Assembly: GCF_014679505.1 (NCBI RefSeq) | Contig: NZ_CP061474.1 | Location: 2,118,001 to 2,182,000 of the forward strand | Source: Geobacillus sp. 46C-IIa | Lineage (GTDB): Bacteria; Bacillota; Bacilli; Bacillales; Anoxybacillaceae | DNA length: 64,000 bases | Direction: 5' to 3' | Part shown: positions 53,902 through 63,340 of the stretch, piece after piece | How positions within the stretch are numbered: position 1 is the first letter of the stretch | How the letters are laid out: every line of letters starts with the position of its first letter | Position numbers and translations under genes: made by a program | The notes under the pieces: model-generated | What the model was told of the DNA's origin: nothing | Seen by the model: the letters and a program-made list of their open reading frames with translations, nothing else | Database searches by the model: none

Positions 53902-55452
53902 CGCGTATTCGACCGCCCGCGTTTCGCGGATGACGGTCACTTTAATATGGCCTGGATAATCGAGCTCTTCTTCGATCCGTTTGCGGATATCGCGCGCCAA
54001 CCGATGCGCTTCCAAATCGTCGATCATATCCGGTTTGACCATGATGCGCACTTCGCGTCCAGCTTGGATGGCGTACGATTTTTCCACACCTTCGTACGAT
54101 TCGGCGATTTCTTCGAGCTTCTCTAAGCGGCGGATGTAGTTTTCCAGCGTTTCGCTGCGCGCCCCCGGCCGTGCTGCCGACAAGGCGTCCGCCGCCGCGA
54201 CGAGCACGGCGATGACCGACGTCGGCTCAGTGTCGCCATGATGAGAGGCGATGCTGTTAATGACGACCGGATGTTCTTTATACTTCGTCGCCAGCTCGAC
54301 GCCGACTTCCACATGGCTTCCTTCCACTTCATGATCAATCGCCTTGCCGATGTCATGAAGCAAGCCGGCCCGGCGCGCCAGCATTTCGTCTTCCCCGAGC
54401 TCGGCCGCCATCAGCCCGGCTAAAAACGCCACTTCCACGGAATGTTTTAAGACGTTTTGCCCGTAGCTCGTCCGGAACTTGAGCCGCCCTAAAATTTTGA
54501 TTAAATCCGGATGCAAGCCGTGGACGCCGACTTCAAACGTCGTCTGCTCGCCGACTTCGCGGATGTGCTCGTCCACTTCACGGCGCGCCTTTTCAACCAT
54601 TTCTTCAATGCGCGCTGGGTGGATGCGGCCGTCCTGCACGAGCTTATCTAGCGCAATGCGCGCCGTTTCGCGGCGAATCGGGTCAAATCCGGACAAAATG
54701 ACCGCCTCCGGCGTATCGTCGATAATTAAATCGATGCCGGTCAGCGTCTCAAGCGTGCGAATGTTCCGCCCTTCGCGTCCGATGATTCGCCCTTTCATTT
54801 CATCGTTTGGCAGATTGACGACAGAAACGGTCGTTTCGGCGACATGATCGGCGGCGCAACGCTGGATGGCGAGCGACAAAATCGCCTTCGCCCGCTTGTC
54901 TGCCTCCTCTTTCGCTCGCGTTTCCGCCTCTTTGACCATCATCGCAATCTCATGCGACAGCTCCTTTTCGACGCGTTCTAAAATGAGCTGGCGCGCATCG
55001 TCGCGCGTCAATCCGGAAATGCGTTCCAGTTCGGTTTGTTGCTGTTTGACGAGCGTTTCCACTTTGCTTTCCATTTGTTCAATATGCTGTTGTCTTTCGT
55101 TTAACGCTTCTTCTTTCGCTTCGAGCAGCGCCTCGCGTTTATTGAGCGCTTCATCTTTGCGGTCGAGGTTTTCCTCCTTTTGCATCAAGCGGTTTTCTTG
55201 TTTTTGGAGTTCGCTTCTCCGGTCGCGGATGTCGCGCTCCGCCTCCGTGCGCAGTTTATGAATCTCGTCTTTCGCCTCGAGAAGCGCCTCTTTTTTCAAG
55301 GCGTCCGCTGCGCGTTTCGCCTCTTCAATCAGCTGCTCGGCAGCTGCTTTCGCCCCGCCGATTTTTGCTTCGGCAATCGATTTGCGAACAAAAAAGCCAA
55401 CAACGGCACCAATGACTAAGGCAAGCAAAGCGGAGATGATGATCGAACCCAT
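53896..55452 (-). CDS. rny: Ribonuclease Y
   Basis: A 518-residue membrane-anchored endoribonuclease that starts decay of many mRNAs. One N-terminal membrane segment (about 4-23), a long charged coiled coil (about 25-200), a KH domain with [24 protein letters not shown], and an HD domain with [21 protein letters not shown] and IASHHGD. GAGGAGGTG precedes the ATG. It has its own promoter with a leader of about 208 nt and lies between recA and ymdB. RicA in this window belongs to a complex that modulates it. Confidence 0.97.
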   Translation of the reverse strand: MGSIIISALLALVIGAVVGFFVRKSIAEAKIGGAKAAAEQLIEEAKRAADALKKEALLEAKDEIHKLRTEAERDIRDRRSELQKQENRLMQKEENLDRKDEALNKREALLEAKEEALNERQQHIEQMESKVETLVKQQQTELERISGLTRDDARQLILERVEKELSHEIAMMVKEAETRAKEEADKRAKAILSLAIQRCAADHVAETTVSVVNLPNDEMKGRIIGREGRNIRTLETLTGIDLIIDDTPEAVILSGFDPIRRETARIALDKLVQDGRIHPARIEEMVEKARREVDEHIREVGEQTTFEVGVHGLHPDLIKILGRLKFRTSYGQNVLKHSVEVAFLAGLMAAELGEDEMLARRAGLLHDIGKAIDHEVEGSHVEVGVELATKYKEHPVVINSIASHHGDTEPTSVIAVLVAAADALSAARPGARSETLENYIRRLEKLEEIAESYEGVEKSYAIQAGREVRIMVKPDMIDDLEAHRLARDIRKRIEEELDYPGHIKVTVIRETRAVEYAK

Positions 55453-55666
55453 CGTTTCACCTCCTCTTGCTGTACAGTTTTCTTTCGCTCTTTCTTCGCG
55501 CCGCGGTTGTCCCCAACTGTCCGGCGCACGTGGACATTCCCGTTTTCAACGCATTGGCTCGGTCGTTTTGCTTGGCGTTCCCGTGCGGCCTTCACCGCAC
55601 GAAAGCGGTTCGCCTTCTCAAGCGGGCCTATGGCCCTGCCGTGTATATGGACAAATATACATGTTC

Positions 55667-55695
55667 ATTGTAAAGGCGGCAACATGAATTGTCAA
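55667..55695 (-). promoter_or_regulatory. Sigma-A promoter of rny, with a long leader
   Basis: Minus strand: TTGACA (55695-55690), 17 bp, TACAAT (55672-55667). The predicted leader of about 208 nt contains short inverted repeats GTATAT/ATATAC (about 55641-55658) and GGGCC/GGCCC (about 55624-55636). The remainder of the 55453-55937 gap shows no gene. Confidence 0.75.
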
Positions 55696-55937
55696 GATAT
55701 TACACAGGCGCGCCCGAACCGCCGCCTGTGCCGCTAAGGTGTATGACCGGGACATCGTCCCGCCTGCCCCGGGCGGAACGCAGCAAAAAAAGGCAGATCT
55801 CCCGTTCCACCGGGCGAACAAGCAGCGAATCGGTGCCCCTTCACTCAACGGTTCCCGATCGCGGCGAAGGGCAACATGCTTCTCGACGCAAAAATGTCAG
55901 TTATAGCCGCATTCGCCGTGACATCCCCGCCTTTTAG

Positions 55938-55970
55938 AAAAAGGCGTCCCAGCAGTAGCTGGGACGCCTT
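55938..55970 (-). terminator. Terminator after recA
   Basis: A 13-bp stem AAGGCGTCCCAGC / GCTGGGACGCCTT (55941-55953 and 55958-55970) with a 4-nt loop and a following T run on the minus strand. Confidence 0.92.
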
Positions 55971-55977
55971 CGTACGG

Positions 55978-57021
55978 TTACTCGTCAAGCAGCCCGAACT
56001 CGTCTTGCTGCGGTTCGCCGCCCGCCTCGCCGGCATCGATGCCGTAATGTTTACGAATGGCGCGGGCGATCTCGTCGGCGATGTGAGGGTTTTCTTTCAA
56101 AAACTGCTTCGCGTTTTCCCGCCCTTGGCCGAGCCGTTCGTCTTTGTACGAATACCACGAACCGCTCTTTTGCACGATGTCAAGCTCGGACGCCATATCG
56201 ATAATTTCCCCTTCGCGAGAAATGCCTTCGCCGTACATAATGTCGACGTCGGCCGTTTTAAACGGCGGAGCGACTTTGTTTTTGACGACTTTGATTTTCG
56301 TTTTGTTGCCCACCATGTCATTGCCTTGTTTAATTTGCTCGGCGCGGCGCACCTCTAGGCGGACGGAAGCGTAAAACTTAAGCGCCCGTCCCCCTGGCGT
56401 CGTTTCCGGATTGCCGAACATAACCCCAACTTTTTCGCGAATTTGGTTGATGAAGATGGCGATCGTTTTCGATTTGTTAATGGCGCCGGACAGCTTGCGG
56501 AGCGCCTGCGACATGAGGCGGGCTTGCAAGCCGACGTGGGCGTCGCCCATCTCCCCTTCAATTTCTGCTTTCGGCACGAGCGCCGCCACCGAGTCGATGA
56601 CGATAATATCGACCGCACCGCTTCGCACGAGCGCTTCAGCAATTTCGAGCGCCTGTTCGCCTGTGTCGGGTTGGGAAAGCAACAACTCATCGATGTTGAC
56701 CCCTAATTTTTGTGCATAAATCGGATCAAGCGCATGCTCTGCGTCGATGAAAGCTGCCTGCCCACCCCGTTTTTGCACTTCAGCGATCGCATGAAGGGCA
56801 ACGGTCGTTTTCCCGGACGATTCCGGACCGTAAATCTCGACGATTCGCCCGCGCGGGTAACCGCCGACGCCCAACGCGATGTCGAGCGCCAGCGAGCCGC
56901 TCGGAACGGTCGAGATTTGCCGCTCCGCCTGCTCGCCGAGCTTCATAATAGCCCCCTTGCCAAACTGTCGTTCAATTTGTTTTAATGCCTGCTCTAAGGC
57001 GGCTTGACGATCTTGGTTCAC
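55978..57021 (-). CDS. recA: Recombinase A
   Basis: A 347-residue RecA, which forms filaments on single-stranded DNA for strand exchange and triggers LexA cleavage. Walker A is [17 protein letters not shown]; Walker B region [23 protein letters not shown] loop L1 near [23 protein letters not shown] and L2 near [25 protein letters not shown]. The start is a GTG at 57021 after AAGGAGGAG. The short acidic C-terminal tail is typical. A promoter and an SOS box lie upstream. It is transcribed separately from cinA. Confidence 0.98.
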   Translation of the reverse strand: MNQDRQAALEQALKQIERQFGKGAIMKLGEQAERQISTVPSGSLALDIALGVGGYPRGRIVEIYGPESSGKTTVALHAIAEVQKRGGQAAFIDAEHALDPIYAQKLGVNIDELLLSQPDTGEQALEIAEALVRSGAVDIIVIDSVAALVPKAEIEGEMGDAHVGLQARLMSQALRKLSGAINKSKTIAIFINQIREKVGVMFGNPETTPGGRALKFYASVRLEVRRAEQIKQGNDMVGNKTKIKVVKNKVAPPFKTADVDIMYGEGISREGEIIDMASELDIVQKSGSWYSYKDERLGQGRENAKQFLKENPHIADEIARAIRKHYGIDAGEAGGEPQQDEFGLLDE

Positions 57022-57055
57022 TAACCTACTCCTCCTTAATTCTAAAGCTACTTAT

Positions 57056-57084
57056 ACTATACCGCGTTTTGCGGCCATTGCCAA
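57056..57084 (-). promoter_or_regulatory. Sigma-A promoter of recA
   Basis: Minus strand: TTGGCA (57084-57079), 17 bp, TATAGT (57061-57056), giving a leader of about 30 nt before the GTG start. Confidence 0.78.
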
Positions 57085-57093
57085 GCAAAAAAT

Positions 57094-57107
57094 CGAACGT
57101 TTATTCG
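57094..57107 (-). promoter_or_regulatory. SOS (LexA) box of recA
   Basis: Minus strand CGAATAAACGTTCG, close to the B. subtilis recA box as I recall it (CGAATATGCGTTCG). It lies 9 bp upstream of the -35 box. Confidence 0.82.
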
Positions 57108-57201
57108 TTTTTTCAATGGGGAAACTAGCAACAATCACCATGCTTATGCGGTGGAAGACAACAGTGTGCGGTGGAATATTTTAAGGGGAAGAAGCGGCCG
57201 G

Positions 57202-58446
57202 TCAGTCGCCGGCCGCGAGCGTCTCTAACAAAAAGAAGCAACCGTATTTGGCGGTGCGGACGCGAATGTCATCGCGCGTGCCGGATAAGGTGAGGCGGTG
57301 GACGGCTGTGTCGCGCCCGCGGACGGCGATGCCGACATAAACGGTGCCGGGCGGGTGGCCCTCAAGCGGGTCGGGGCCGGCGACGCCGGTAAAGCTGATG
57401 CCAACATCAGCGCCGCACATCGCGCGGACGTTTTCGGCAAGCAAGCGGGCGCACGGTTCGCTCACCGCCCCGTCCGTCTCAAGCAGCGGCTGCGGCACGC
57501 CAAGCATCCTTTCTTTCACGCCGTTTGTGTAGCAGACGACGCCGCCTTGCACGACAGCCGACGCGCCCGGGATGGCTGTCAGCTGTTCGAGAAACCGCCC
57601 GCCGGTCAGGCTCTCAGCCGCAGCGACCGTCCATCCTCTTTCTTTTAACCGTTCGATCGTTTTCGTAAACAACGTTTCGTCGTTATATCCGTAACAATAG
57701 CGGCCGACGCGCGTCAAAATGGCCGCTTCCGTTTGATCAAGCAACCGTTTCGCCTCCGCCTGATCCCGGTGCTTCGCCGTCAGGCGGAGCGTTACTTCCC
57801 CATCGCCGGCCAGCGGGGCGATCGTCGGATTGGACTGGGCGTCAATCAAATCGGCGATCGCCGTTTCCAACGCCGATTCACCGATGCCAAAAAAGCGAAG
57901 CACGCGCGATTCGATGCGCTCTGAAAGCGAAAACGCGCTGCGCAAAAACGCGCGTCCGTATTTTGTAAACATCGGCCGCATTTCTTTCGGCGGCCCGGGC
58001 AGCAGCATGTATGTAATGCCATTGACTGAAAGCGCCATCCCCGGCGCCATGCCGTGCTCGTTTTTCAACACTGCCGATCCTTCCAAAACGAGCGCCTGCT
58101 TTTTGTTGTTTTCTGTCATTGGCCGGTTCGTGCGGACAAAGTACGCTTCAATCGCCCGCAACGCCTCCTCGTCAGTGACGAGCCGGCGGCCGAGCAGACG
58201 GGCGATCGTCTCTTTCGTCAAATCGTCTTTCGTCGGGCCGAGCCCGCCGGTGAAAAGGATCAAGTCTGCCCTGGCCTGTGCCACGTTGACCGCCTGTTCG
58301 AGACGGGCGGCATTGTCGCCGACGGCGGTATGGAAATAGACGTTAATGCCAAGTTCGGCGAGCTGCTGCGACAAAAACTGGGCGTTCGTGTTGGCAATTT
58401 GTCCGAGCAGCAACTCGGAGCCGACAGCGATAATTTCCGCATTCAA
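57202..58446 (-). CDS. cinA: CinA, competence/damage-inducible protein
   Basis: A 414-residue CinA with two domains. The N-terminal MoCF-like domain ([52 protein letters not shown]) acts in family members on ADP-ribose and related pyrophosphates. The C-terminal domain (about 255-405, [48 protein letters not shown]) is the NMN deamidase type (PncC). It is probably involved in pyridine-nucleotide salvage. It lies between pgsA and recA, as in most Bacillus, 180 bp before recA. Confidence 0.95.
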   Translation of the reverse strand: MNAEIIAVGSELLLGQIANTNAQFLSQQLAELGINVYFHTAVGDNAARLEQAVNVAQARADLILFTGGLGPTKDDLTKETIARLLGRRLVTDEEALRAIEAYFVRTNRPMTENNKKQALVLEGSAVLKNEHGMAPGMALSVNGITYMLLPGPPKEMRPMFTKYGRAFLRSAFSLSERIESRVLRFFGIGESALETAIADLIDAQSNPTIAPLAGDGEVTLRLTAKHRDQAEAKRLLDQTEAAILTRVGRYCYGYNDETLFTKTIERLKERGWTVAAAESLTGGRFLEQLTAIPGASAVVQGGVVCYTNGVKERMLGVPQPLLETDGAVSEPCARLLAENVRAMCGADVGISFTGVAGPDPLEGHPPGTVYVGIAVRGRDTAVHRLTLSGTRDDIRVRTAKYGCFFLLETLAAGD

Positions 58447-58472
58447 CGGACGTTATCCCCCTTTCTGGCCGG

Positions 58473-59051
58473 CTATTTTGAATGGGAAAAAGCATGTTTG
58501 TTTTTCACAAAGTAATCCCAACCGGACCAAATGGTGAAAATCACCGCCACCCAAAGCGCCAAATCGGCAAACGGGAACGAGATGAGCGAAAATGGAACAT
58601 TATGCAGCAACAGGGCGGAGATCGCCACAATTTGCGTCCACGTCTTAATTTTTCCAAGCACGTTGGCGGCGACCACTTCCCCTTCGCCGGCGAGCACCAA
58701 CCGCAGCCCGGTGACGGCAAACTCGCGGCTGATGATGACAATCACCATCCACGCCGGAGCGGAGCCAAGCTCGACAAGCACGATGAGCGCTGCCGATACA
58801 AGCAGTTTATCGGCGAGCGGATCTAAAAATTTCCCTAAATTTGTCACCAATCCGTATTTGCGGGCGTAATAGCCGTCAATCCAGTCGGTCGTTGAAGCGA
58901 TGATGAAAATGAGCGCGCCGATAAGATGGGCCATCGGGAGCACCGTCTTACCGATTTGGATGCTTCCCCATCCGAACGGAACAAGCATCACGATCAAGAA
59001 AAACGGGATGAGCATAATGCGCGCTATCGTAATTTTATTCGGCAAGTTCAC
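58473..59051 (-). CDS. pgsA: Phosphatidylglycerophosphate synthase
   Basis: A 192-residue membrane enzyme joining CDP-diacylglycerol and glycerol-3-phosphate, the first step to phosphatidylglycerol. The CDP-alcohol phosphotransferase motif D-G-x2-A-R-x8-G-x3-D-x3-D is complete in IDGYYARKYGLVTNLGKFLD followed by PLADK. About six hydrophobic segments. The start is a GTG at 59051 after GGAGGTATT. It lies between rodZ and cinA (26 bp before cinA). Confidence 0.96.
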   Translation of the reverse strand: MNLPNKITIARIMLIPFFLIVMLVPFGWGSIQIGKTVLPMAHLIGALIFIIASTTDWIDGYYARKYGLVTNLGKFLDPLADKLLVSAALIVLVELGSAPAWMVIVIISREFAVTGLRLVLAGEGEVVAANVLGKIKTWTQIVAISALLLHNVPFSLISFPFADLALWVAVIFTIWSGWDYFVKNKHAFSHSK

Positions 59052-59085
59052 AACGAATACCTCCGCTAGTTCAACATCGATCCGG

Positions 59086-59126
59086 ACAAAGAAGCGGCTT
59101 CCTTTCCGCGAAAAAGCCGCTTTTTG
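59086..59126 (-). terminator. Terminator between rodZ and pgsA
   Basis: AAGCGGCTT (59092-59100) and AAGCCGCTT (59114-59122) form a hairpin with TTCTTTG following on the minus strand; the T tract is broken, so read-through into pgsA is possible. Confidence 0.6.
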
Positions 59127-59129
59127 CCG

Positions 59130-60020
59130 TTATTGTTTTAGGATGAAACGCAGCTTTTGGTACACTTCGTCTTTCGGGGCAAACGGATAAGCAAACGGCT
59201 GGCCGTTTACTTTCATGTCGACGTCGAGCGTGCGCCCGATTTTTACCCATACTTCGCTTTCGGCTGACAAGTCGAACGTTTTCGTTTGCCCTTTTGTTAA
59301 GTTGCCGCGGTAAAACGAATGGCCTTTCGTGTTGTACACTTCGACCCATGACGTCCCTTTGGATGCCAATTCAATGGAAAAAGAACCATCATGTTTCACC
59401 TCGATGGTCGCTGTATTGCCTTGCTTTGTCGTCACGCTGAGCGCAGCGGCCGGGGAAGCCGGCTTTTCTTCCCCGGCCGCCGGCGCCGGCTGTTCGTTTT
59501 CCTCTTTGACCTTCTCATCCGTTTCCTTCGCTCGTTGCTTTTCTTTCGCCTGTTCAAGCGGCGAGTTTTTCGGGCTTTCGACCTCCGCCGTCTCCGGGCT
59601 CGTCCGCGCCGGCGGCTCGCTCGCCGTGCCGCGCTGAAGCAGCACCCAAACAAGAACAGCCGCCCCGATGACAACTGCCGCAGCGATCAGCTTCGGCAGC
59701 CAATCGAGCCATTTCGCCCCCTCGGCAGAAAGCTGCTGGCGCGTTTTCACGCGTGACAGCGGCTGCGGAATATCATCTTGATAAGACTGCGGAATGTCTT
59801 GTTTATATTGTTCAAACAGCTCGTCCGGGTCGAGGCCGACCGCCTCGGCGTATTGCCTGATGAAGGCGCGCACATAAAAGTTGCCCGGCATGATGGCGTA
59901 ATTTCCTTCCTCGATGCCGATCAAATACCGCTTCTGAATTTTCGTCATCTCCTGCAGCTCGTCCAAGCTAATTTGCTTTTCCTCCCGCGCTTCCCGCAAA
60001 CGTTTTCCTAATTCCGTCAA
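59130..60020 (-). CDS. rodZ: RodZ-like cell-shape protein (YmfM)
   Basis: A 296-residue bitopic membrane protein. N-terminal Xre-type helix-turn-helix (about 1-75, LGKRLREAREEKQISLDELQEMTKIQKRYL), one membrane segment (about 108-128, LPKLIAAAVVIGAAVLVWVLL), a charged A/E/P-rich linker, then a DUF4115 beta domain (about 205-290, SWVEVYNTKGHSFYRGNL). RodZ links MreB to wall synthesis. The start is a TTG with GGAAGGTG upstream; no better in-frame start is seen. It lies between ymfK and pgsA, as in B. subtilis. Confidence 0.92.
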   Translation of the reverse strand: MTELGKRLREAREEKQISLDELQEMTKIQKRYLIGIEEGNYAIMPGNFYVRAFIRQYAEAVGLDPDELFEQYKQDIPQSYQDDIPQPLSRVKTRQQLSAEGAKWLDWLPKLIAAAVVIGAAVLVWVLLQRGTASEPPARTSPETAEVESPKNSPLEQAKEKQRAKETDEKVKEENEQPAPAAGEEKPASPAAALSVTTKQGNTATIEVKHDGSFSIELASKGTSWVEVYNTKGHSFYRGNLTKGQTKTFDLSAESEVWVKIGRTLDVDMKVNGQPFAYPFAPKDEVYQKLRFILKQ

Positions 60021-60045
60021 CGGCCAACACCTTCCATTTTTTTAA

Positions 60046-60837
60046 TTAAAACCCAAATTCAGAAAAGCCGTCGCCGCCCAACAAGGACGGGCGCTCGATC
60101 GCTTCGTAGGAAATATCTTCGTCCGGCTCATGGCGCAGCTCGATAATATAATGAAAATCGTCAAGCGTATATTCCGTATGGCGAACAAAAATGTCCGGAT
60201 GTTCCACGACTTTCGTCGCCTCAAGGCGCATCAGTTCGCGAACGAGCTGCCAGTGCTGCTCATTCGCCCGGCGCGTCGAGACGATGCCATCAATGATGAA
60301 AATGTTGTCCTCGCTATATTCATCCTCCATCAGCTGGGTGCGGATCGTCTGTTTGATCAGCGTCGATGATACAAACAGCCATCGCTTATTGGCGCACACG
60401 CTGGCGGCGACGATCGACTCCGTCTTGCCGACGCGCGGCATTCCGCGAATGCCGACAAGCTTATGCCCTTTTTCTTTAAACAGTTCCGCCATAAAATCGA
60501 CAAGCAGCCCGAGTTCGTCGCGGACAAAGCGGAACGTTTTTTTATCGTCGGCATCGCGCTGGATGTAACGGCCATGGCGGACGGCCAGACGGTCAAGCAG
60601 CTTCGGTTGGCGCAGCTTCGTCACCGTGATGTTGTCCATCGTCCGCAAAATTGTTGACAGCCGTTCAATTTGCTCGTTGTTGTCGCAAAGAAGCAGCATG
60701 CCGCGGCGTGAATCCCGGACGCCGTTGATCGTCACGATGTTGATCGACAACATGCCAAGCAGCGATGCAACGTCACCTAACAGCCCCGGGCGGTTGACAT
60801 GAATTTCGTACTCTAAATACCATTCCTGCTTGCCCAT
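60046..60837 (-). CDS. ymfK: DUF3388 protein YmfK
   Basis: A 263-residue soluble protein, DUF3388 family. The N-terminal part (about 1-75) looks like an ACT-type regulatory domain (YLEYEIHVNRPGLLGDVASLLGMLSINIVTINGVRDS). The rest has a P-loop-like GIRGMPRVGKTESIVAASVCANKRWLF, so a nucleotide-binding ATPase is possible. The function is unknown. AGGGAGGAG precedes the ATG. It lies between ymfJ and rodZ. Confidence 0.88.
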   Translation of the reverse strand: MGKQEWYLEYEIHVNRPGLLGDVASLLGMLSINIVTINGVRDSRRGMLLLCDNNEQIERLSTILRTMDNITVTKLRQPKLLDRLAVRHGRYIQRDADDKKTFRFVRDELGLLVDFMAELFKEKGHKLVGIRGMPRVGKTESIVAASVCANKRWLFVSSTLIKQTIRTQLMEDEYSEDNIFIIDGIVSTRRANEQHWQLVRELMRLEATKVVEHPDIFVRHTEYTLDDFHYIIELRHEPDEDISYEAIERPSLLGGDGFSEFGF

Positions 60838-60928
60838 CCCGTCTCCTCCCTTGTCGGTGTCCGCACGAACGCCTTATGCTAAGTTCATACTACTATAATC
60901 GCAAACGGAAAAGCAACCGAAAAGGGGA

Positions 60929-60956
60929 AAGAAAAAAGAGAGGGATTCCCCTCTCT
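60929..60956 (-). terminator. Terminator after ymfJ
   Basis: AGAGAGGG and CCCTCTCT (60937-60944 and 60949-60956) with a T run on the minus strand. Confidence 0.8.
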
Positions 60957-60964
60957 AACGATTG

Positions 60965-61213
60965 TTATTTTTGTTGGACAAGCTTCACCATCATGTTGGC
61001 AAGAACGTGTTGTTCCTTTTCATCGGCCACTTTCCAAAGATCGGCCAGCACCCGTTCCTCCGGATTTTTCGGATCGACGTTTCTTGCCAAGTAGTCCCCG
61101 ATTTGATAGGCTACGTCCGAGATCACTTGCTGGGTCAACCCTTGTTGTTGCGCTTGTTGGAGCCGATCGGACAAAAAGTCTTTCCATTGTTCAAAGTTAT
61201 CCAATACCGACAT
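60965..61213 (-). CDS. ymfJ: DUF3243 protein YmfJ
   Basis: An 82-residue helical protein (MSVLDNFEQWKDFLSDRLQQAQQQGLTQQVISDVAYQIGDYLA), DUF3243 family, function unknown. The second of two close ATGs (61213) is chosen because AGGAGG then lies eight bases upstream; the first would be only two away. It lies after ymfI and ends at a terminator, matching the B. subtilis order. Confidence 0.9.
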   Translation of the reverse strand: MSVLDNFEQWKDFLSDRLQQAQQQGLTQQVISDVAYQIGDYLARNVDPKNPEERVLADLWKVADEKEQHVLANMMVKLVQQK

Positions 61214-61276
61214 ATGCATTCCCTCCTTGATGAACGTTTCAAGGATAGTTTGCCTGCCCGAACAGAAAATATACGT

Positions 61277-61993
61277 TTAGCAATGCCAACCGCCGTTGAC
61301 AGAAATGACTTGGCCGGTGATGTAGGAAGCCGCGTCGGATAAAAGAAACGCCACCGTTTTCGCCACTTCTTCAGGCGTGCCGAGCCGACCGGCCGGGATT
61401 TCGTCAGCCAGCGCTTCAAGCTCCTCAGCGCTGAACGCTCGCAGCATATCGGTAGCAATCGCCCCAGGCGCGACCGCGTTGACGCGGATGCCGCTCGGTG
61501 CAAGCTCTTTAGCGAGCGCTTTGGCGAACGCATTCTGCCCGCCTTTTGTCATCGAATACACCGCTTCACACGATGCACCGCAAAGCCCCCAAATCGACGA
61601 AATAAACACAATATGGCCACGCTTTCTCGAGATCATCGGCGGCAGCAGTTTTTTCACGAGCTGCGCCGGACTCGTCACATGGAGACGCACCATCCGCTCG
61701 ATCAGTTCATCATTCATATCGGTCAGCAATCCGTAATAGCTCGCCCCGCTGTTATAAATGATGGCGTCCACCGGGCGGTCGATTTGCGAAAGAAGCTCCT
61801 CGACTCCGCCAGGCGCGGACAAGTCGGCTTCAAGCAGGACGACGTGCGTGTCTGCAAGCTCTTTTTGTAACGTTTCGACCGGCACCCGCCGCCGATAGTA
61901 ATGAAGCAGCAGCCCGTAGCCGGCTTTGGCCAGCTCGCGGGCGATGCTTTGCCCGATGCCGCCGGAAGCGCCAGTGATTAATGCGTAATTCAT
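61277..61993 (-). CDS. ymfI: Short-chain dehydrogenase YmfI
   Basis: A 238-residue SDR. Cofactor motif ALITGASGGIGQSIARELA, NSGA (here YNSGASYYG), the catalytic serine in FISSIWGLCG, YSMTKGG (Tyr-x3-Lys), and VNAVAPGAIATDM. In B. subtilis, YmfI is required to make the 5-aminopentanol modification of elongation factor P, by reducing a precursor group. The same role is likely from its place beside ymfH and ymfF. GGAAGGGGAG precedes the ATG. Confidence 0.92.
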   Translation of the reverse strand: MNYALITGASGGIGQSIARELAKAGYGLLLHYYRRRVPVETLQKELADTHVVLLEADLSAPGGVEELLSQIDRPVDAIIYNSGASYYGLLTDMNDELIERMVRLHVTSPAQLVKKLLPPMISRKRGHIVFISSIWGLCGASCEAVYSMTKGGQNAFAKALAKELAPSGIRVNAVAPGAIATDMLRAFSAEELEALADEIPAGRLGTPEEVAKTVAFLLSDAASYITGQVISVNGGWHC

Positions 61994-62020
61994 CAGACGT
62001 TCTCCCCTTCCTTTTGCCGC

Positions 62021-62048
62021 AAAAAAGCATCCTTCTCATGAAGGATGC
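62021..62048 (-). terminator. Terminator between ymfH and ymfI
   Basis: A perfect 9-bp stem GCATCCTTC / GAAGGATGC (62027-62035 and 62040-62048) with a 4-nt loop and six T on the minus strand. Confidence 0.85.
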
Positions 62049-62050
62049 CG

Positions 62051-63340
62051 TCATTGTCCTTTTGGCACAACTTCACAAACAGCGATTTGCGAGTCGCGGA
62101 AGCACGAGTCGGCGACAGCAGCAATATCGTCAAGCGCAAGTGACGAGAGCGCCGGCAAAATGTCAAACAAGCTGGCGCCGTAAAAAGCGTAGCGCGTAAA
62201 CTGGTTGGCGATGTATTCCGGCGAGTTGAGCGCGCGCAAAAAGGCGCCCATTTTTTTCTTTTTCACCCGCTCGAGCTCATCTTTTTGCACTGCATCGGCT
62301 GAAAACGACCGCAGCACCTCCTGCACCTCTGCCGCAAGCCGTTCCGCATCTCTCGTGTCGCCGCCGACAAGGGCAAAGCCAAATTCGCGCTCTTCCGTAT
62401 AGTCGTACATAAACGTATCGTCAATCAACCCTTCACGGTACAGCCGTTCGTAATGCGGCGAGCTTTTGCCGAACAAGTAATCGAGCAGCACGTGAAACGC
62501 GAGCTCATGGCGAAGCTTTTGGCCGCCGGCATTCGGTACGGACGGCGCTTTAATGCCGACAAAACATTTATTCGTCTGCACATGCATCGGAATGACTTTT
62601 TTCTTTTCCGCCACGCCGCTTGGTTCTTCGTACACAAACCGCTTCACCTCCGGCGCTTGCGGGAACGACTTCTTCGCCTGGTTGTCGCGGATTTGCTGCA
62701 TCATTTTTTGTTCATCGACCGGGCCGACAACAAACAACAACATGTTGCTCGGGTGATAAAACGTTTCGTAACATTCATACAGCAGTTCTTTTGTAATCTC
62801 GGCGATCGATTCGATCGTGCCGGCGATGTCAATTTTGACCGGATGGTGATGGTACATGCTTTCGATGGCGCCGAAGTAAACGCGCCAATCCGGGTTGTCG
62901 TCGTACATGCGAATTTCCTGGCCGATGATGCCTTTTTCTTTTTCGACCGTCTTGTCGGAAAAATACGGCGTTTGCACAAAATCCATCAACGTCTCCAAGT
63001 TTTTCTCGACGTTGTCGGTGCTCGAAAACAAATAGGCGGTGCGGGTGAACGTCGTAAAGGCGTTCGCCGAAGCGCCTTGTTTGCTGAACTGTTGAAACAC
63101 GTCGCCGTCCTCTTTTTCAAACAGCTTATGTTCTAAAAAATGGGCGATGCCGTCCGGGACGCGTTTCATTTCCGTTTTTCCAAGCGGGACGAACTGGTTG
63201 TCAACCGAACCGTAGTTCGTCGTAAACGTCGCATACGTTTTATGAAACCCTTTTTTCGGCAAAATGTAGACATCAAGGCCATTGTCCATTTTTTCATAAA
63301 ACAGCGCTTCTTGCAGCGTTTCATACACCCGTTTTTCCAT
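62051..63340 (-). CDS. ymfH: M16 family peptidase YmfH
   Basis: A 429-residue M16B-type zinc peptidase with the inverted zinc motif intact, GIAHFLEHKLFEKEDGDVFQ (HxxEH, with the distal glutamate downstream near EKEKGIIGQEIRMYDDNP). YmfH normally pairs with the catalytically poor YmfF, the next gene upstream, like the two subunits of processing peptidases. The start overlaps the end of ymfF by 20 bp, suggesting coupling. GGAGGGGG precedes the ATG. Confidence 0.94.
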   Translation of the reverse strand: MEKRVYETLQEALFYEKMDNGLDVYILPKKGFHKTYATFTTNYGSVDNQFVPLGKTEMKRVPDGIAHFLEHKLFEKEDGDVFQQFSKQGASANAFTTFTRTAYLFSSTDNVEKNLETLMDFVQTPYFSDKTVEKEKGIIGQEIRMYDDNPDWRVYFGAIESMYHHHPVKIDIAGTIESIAEITKELLYECYETFYHPSNMLLFVVGPVDEQKMMQQIRDNQAKKSFPQAPEVKRFVYEEPSGVAEKKKVIPMHVQTNKCFVGIKAPSVPNAGGQKLRHELAFHVLLDYLFGKSSPHYERLYREGLIDDTFMYDYTEEREFGFALVGGDTRDAERLAAEVQEVLRSFSADAVQKDELERVKKKKMGAFLRALNSPEYIANQFTRYAFYGASLFDILPALSSLALDDIAAVADSCFRDSQIAVCEVVPKGQ

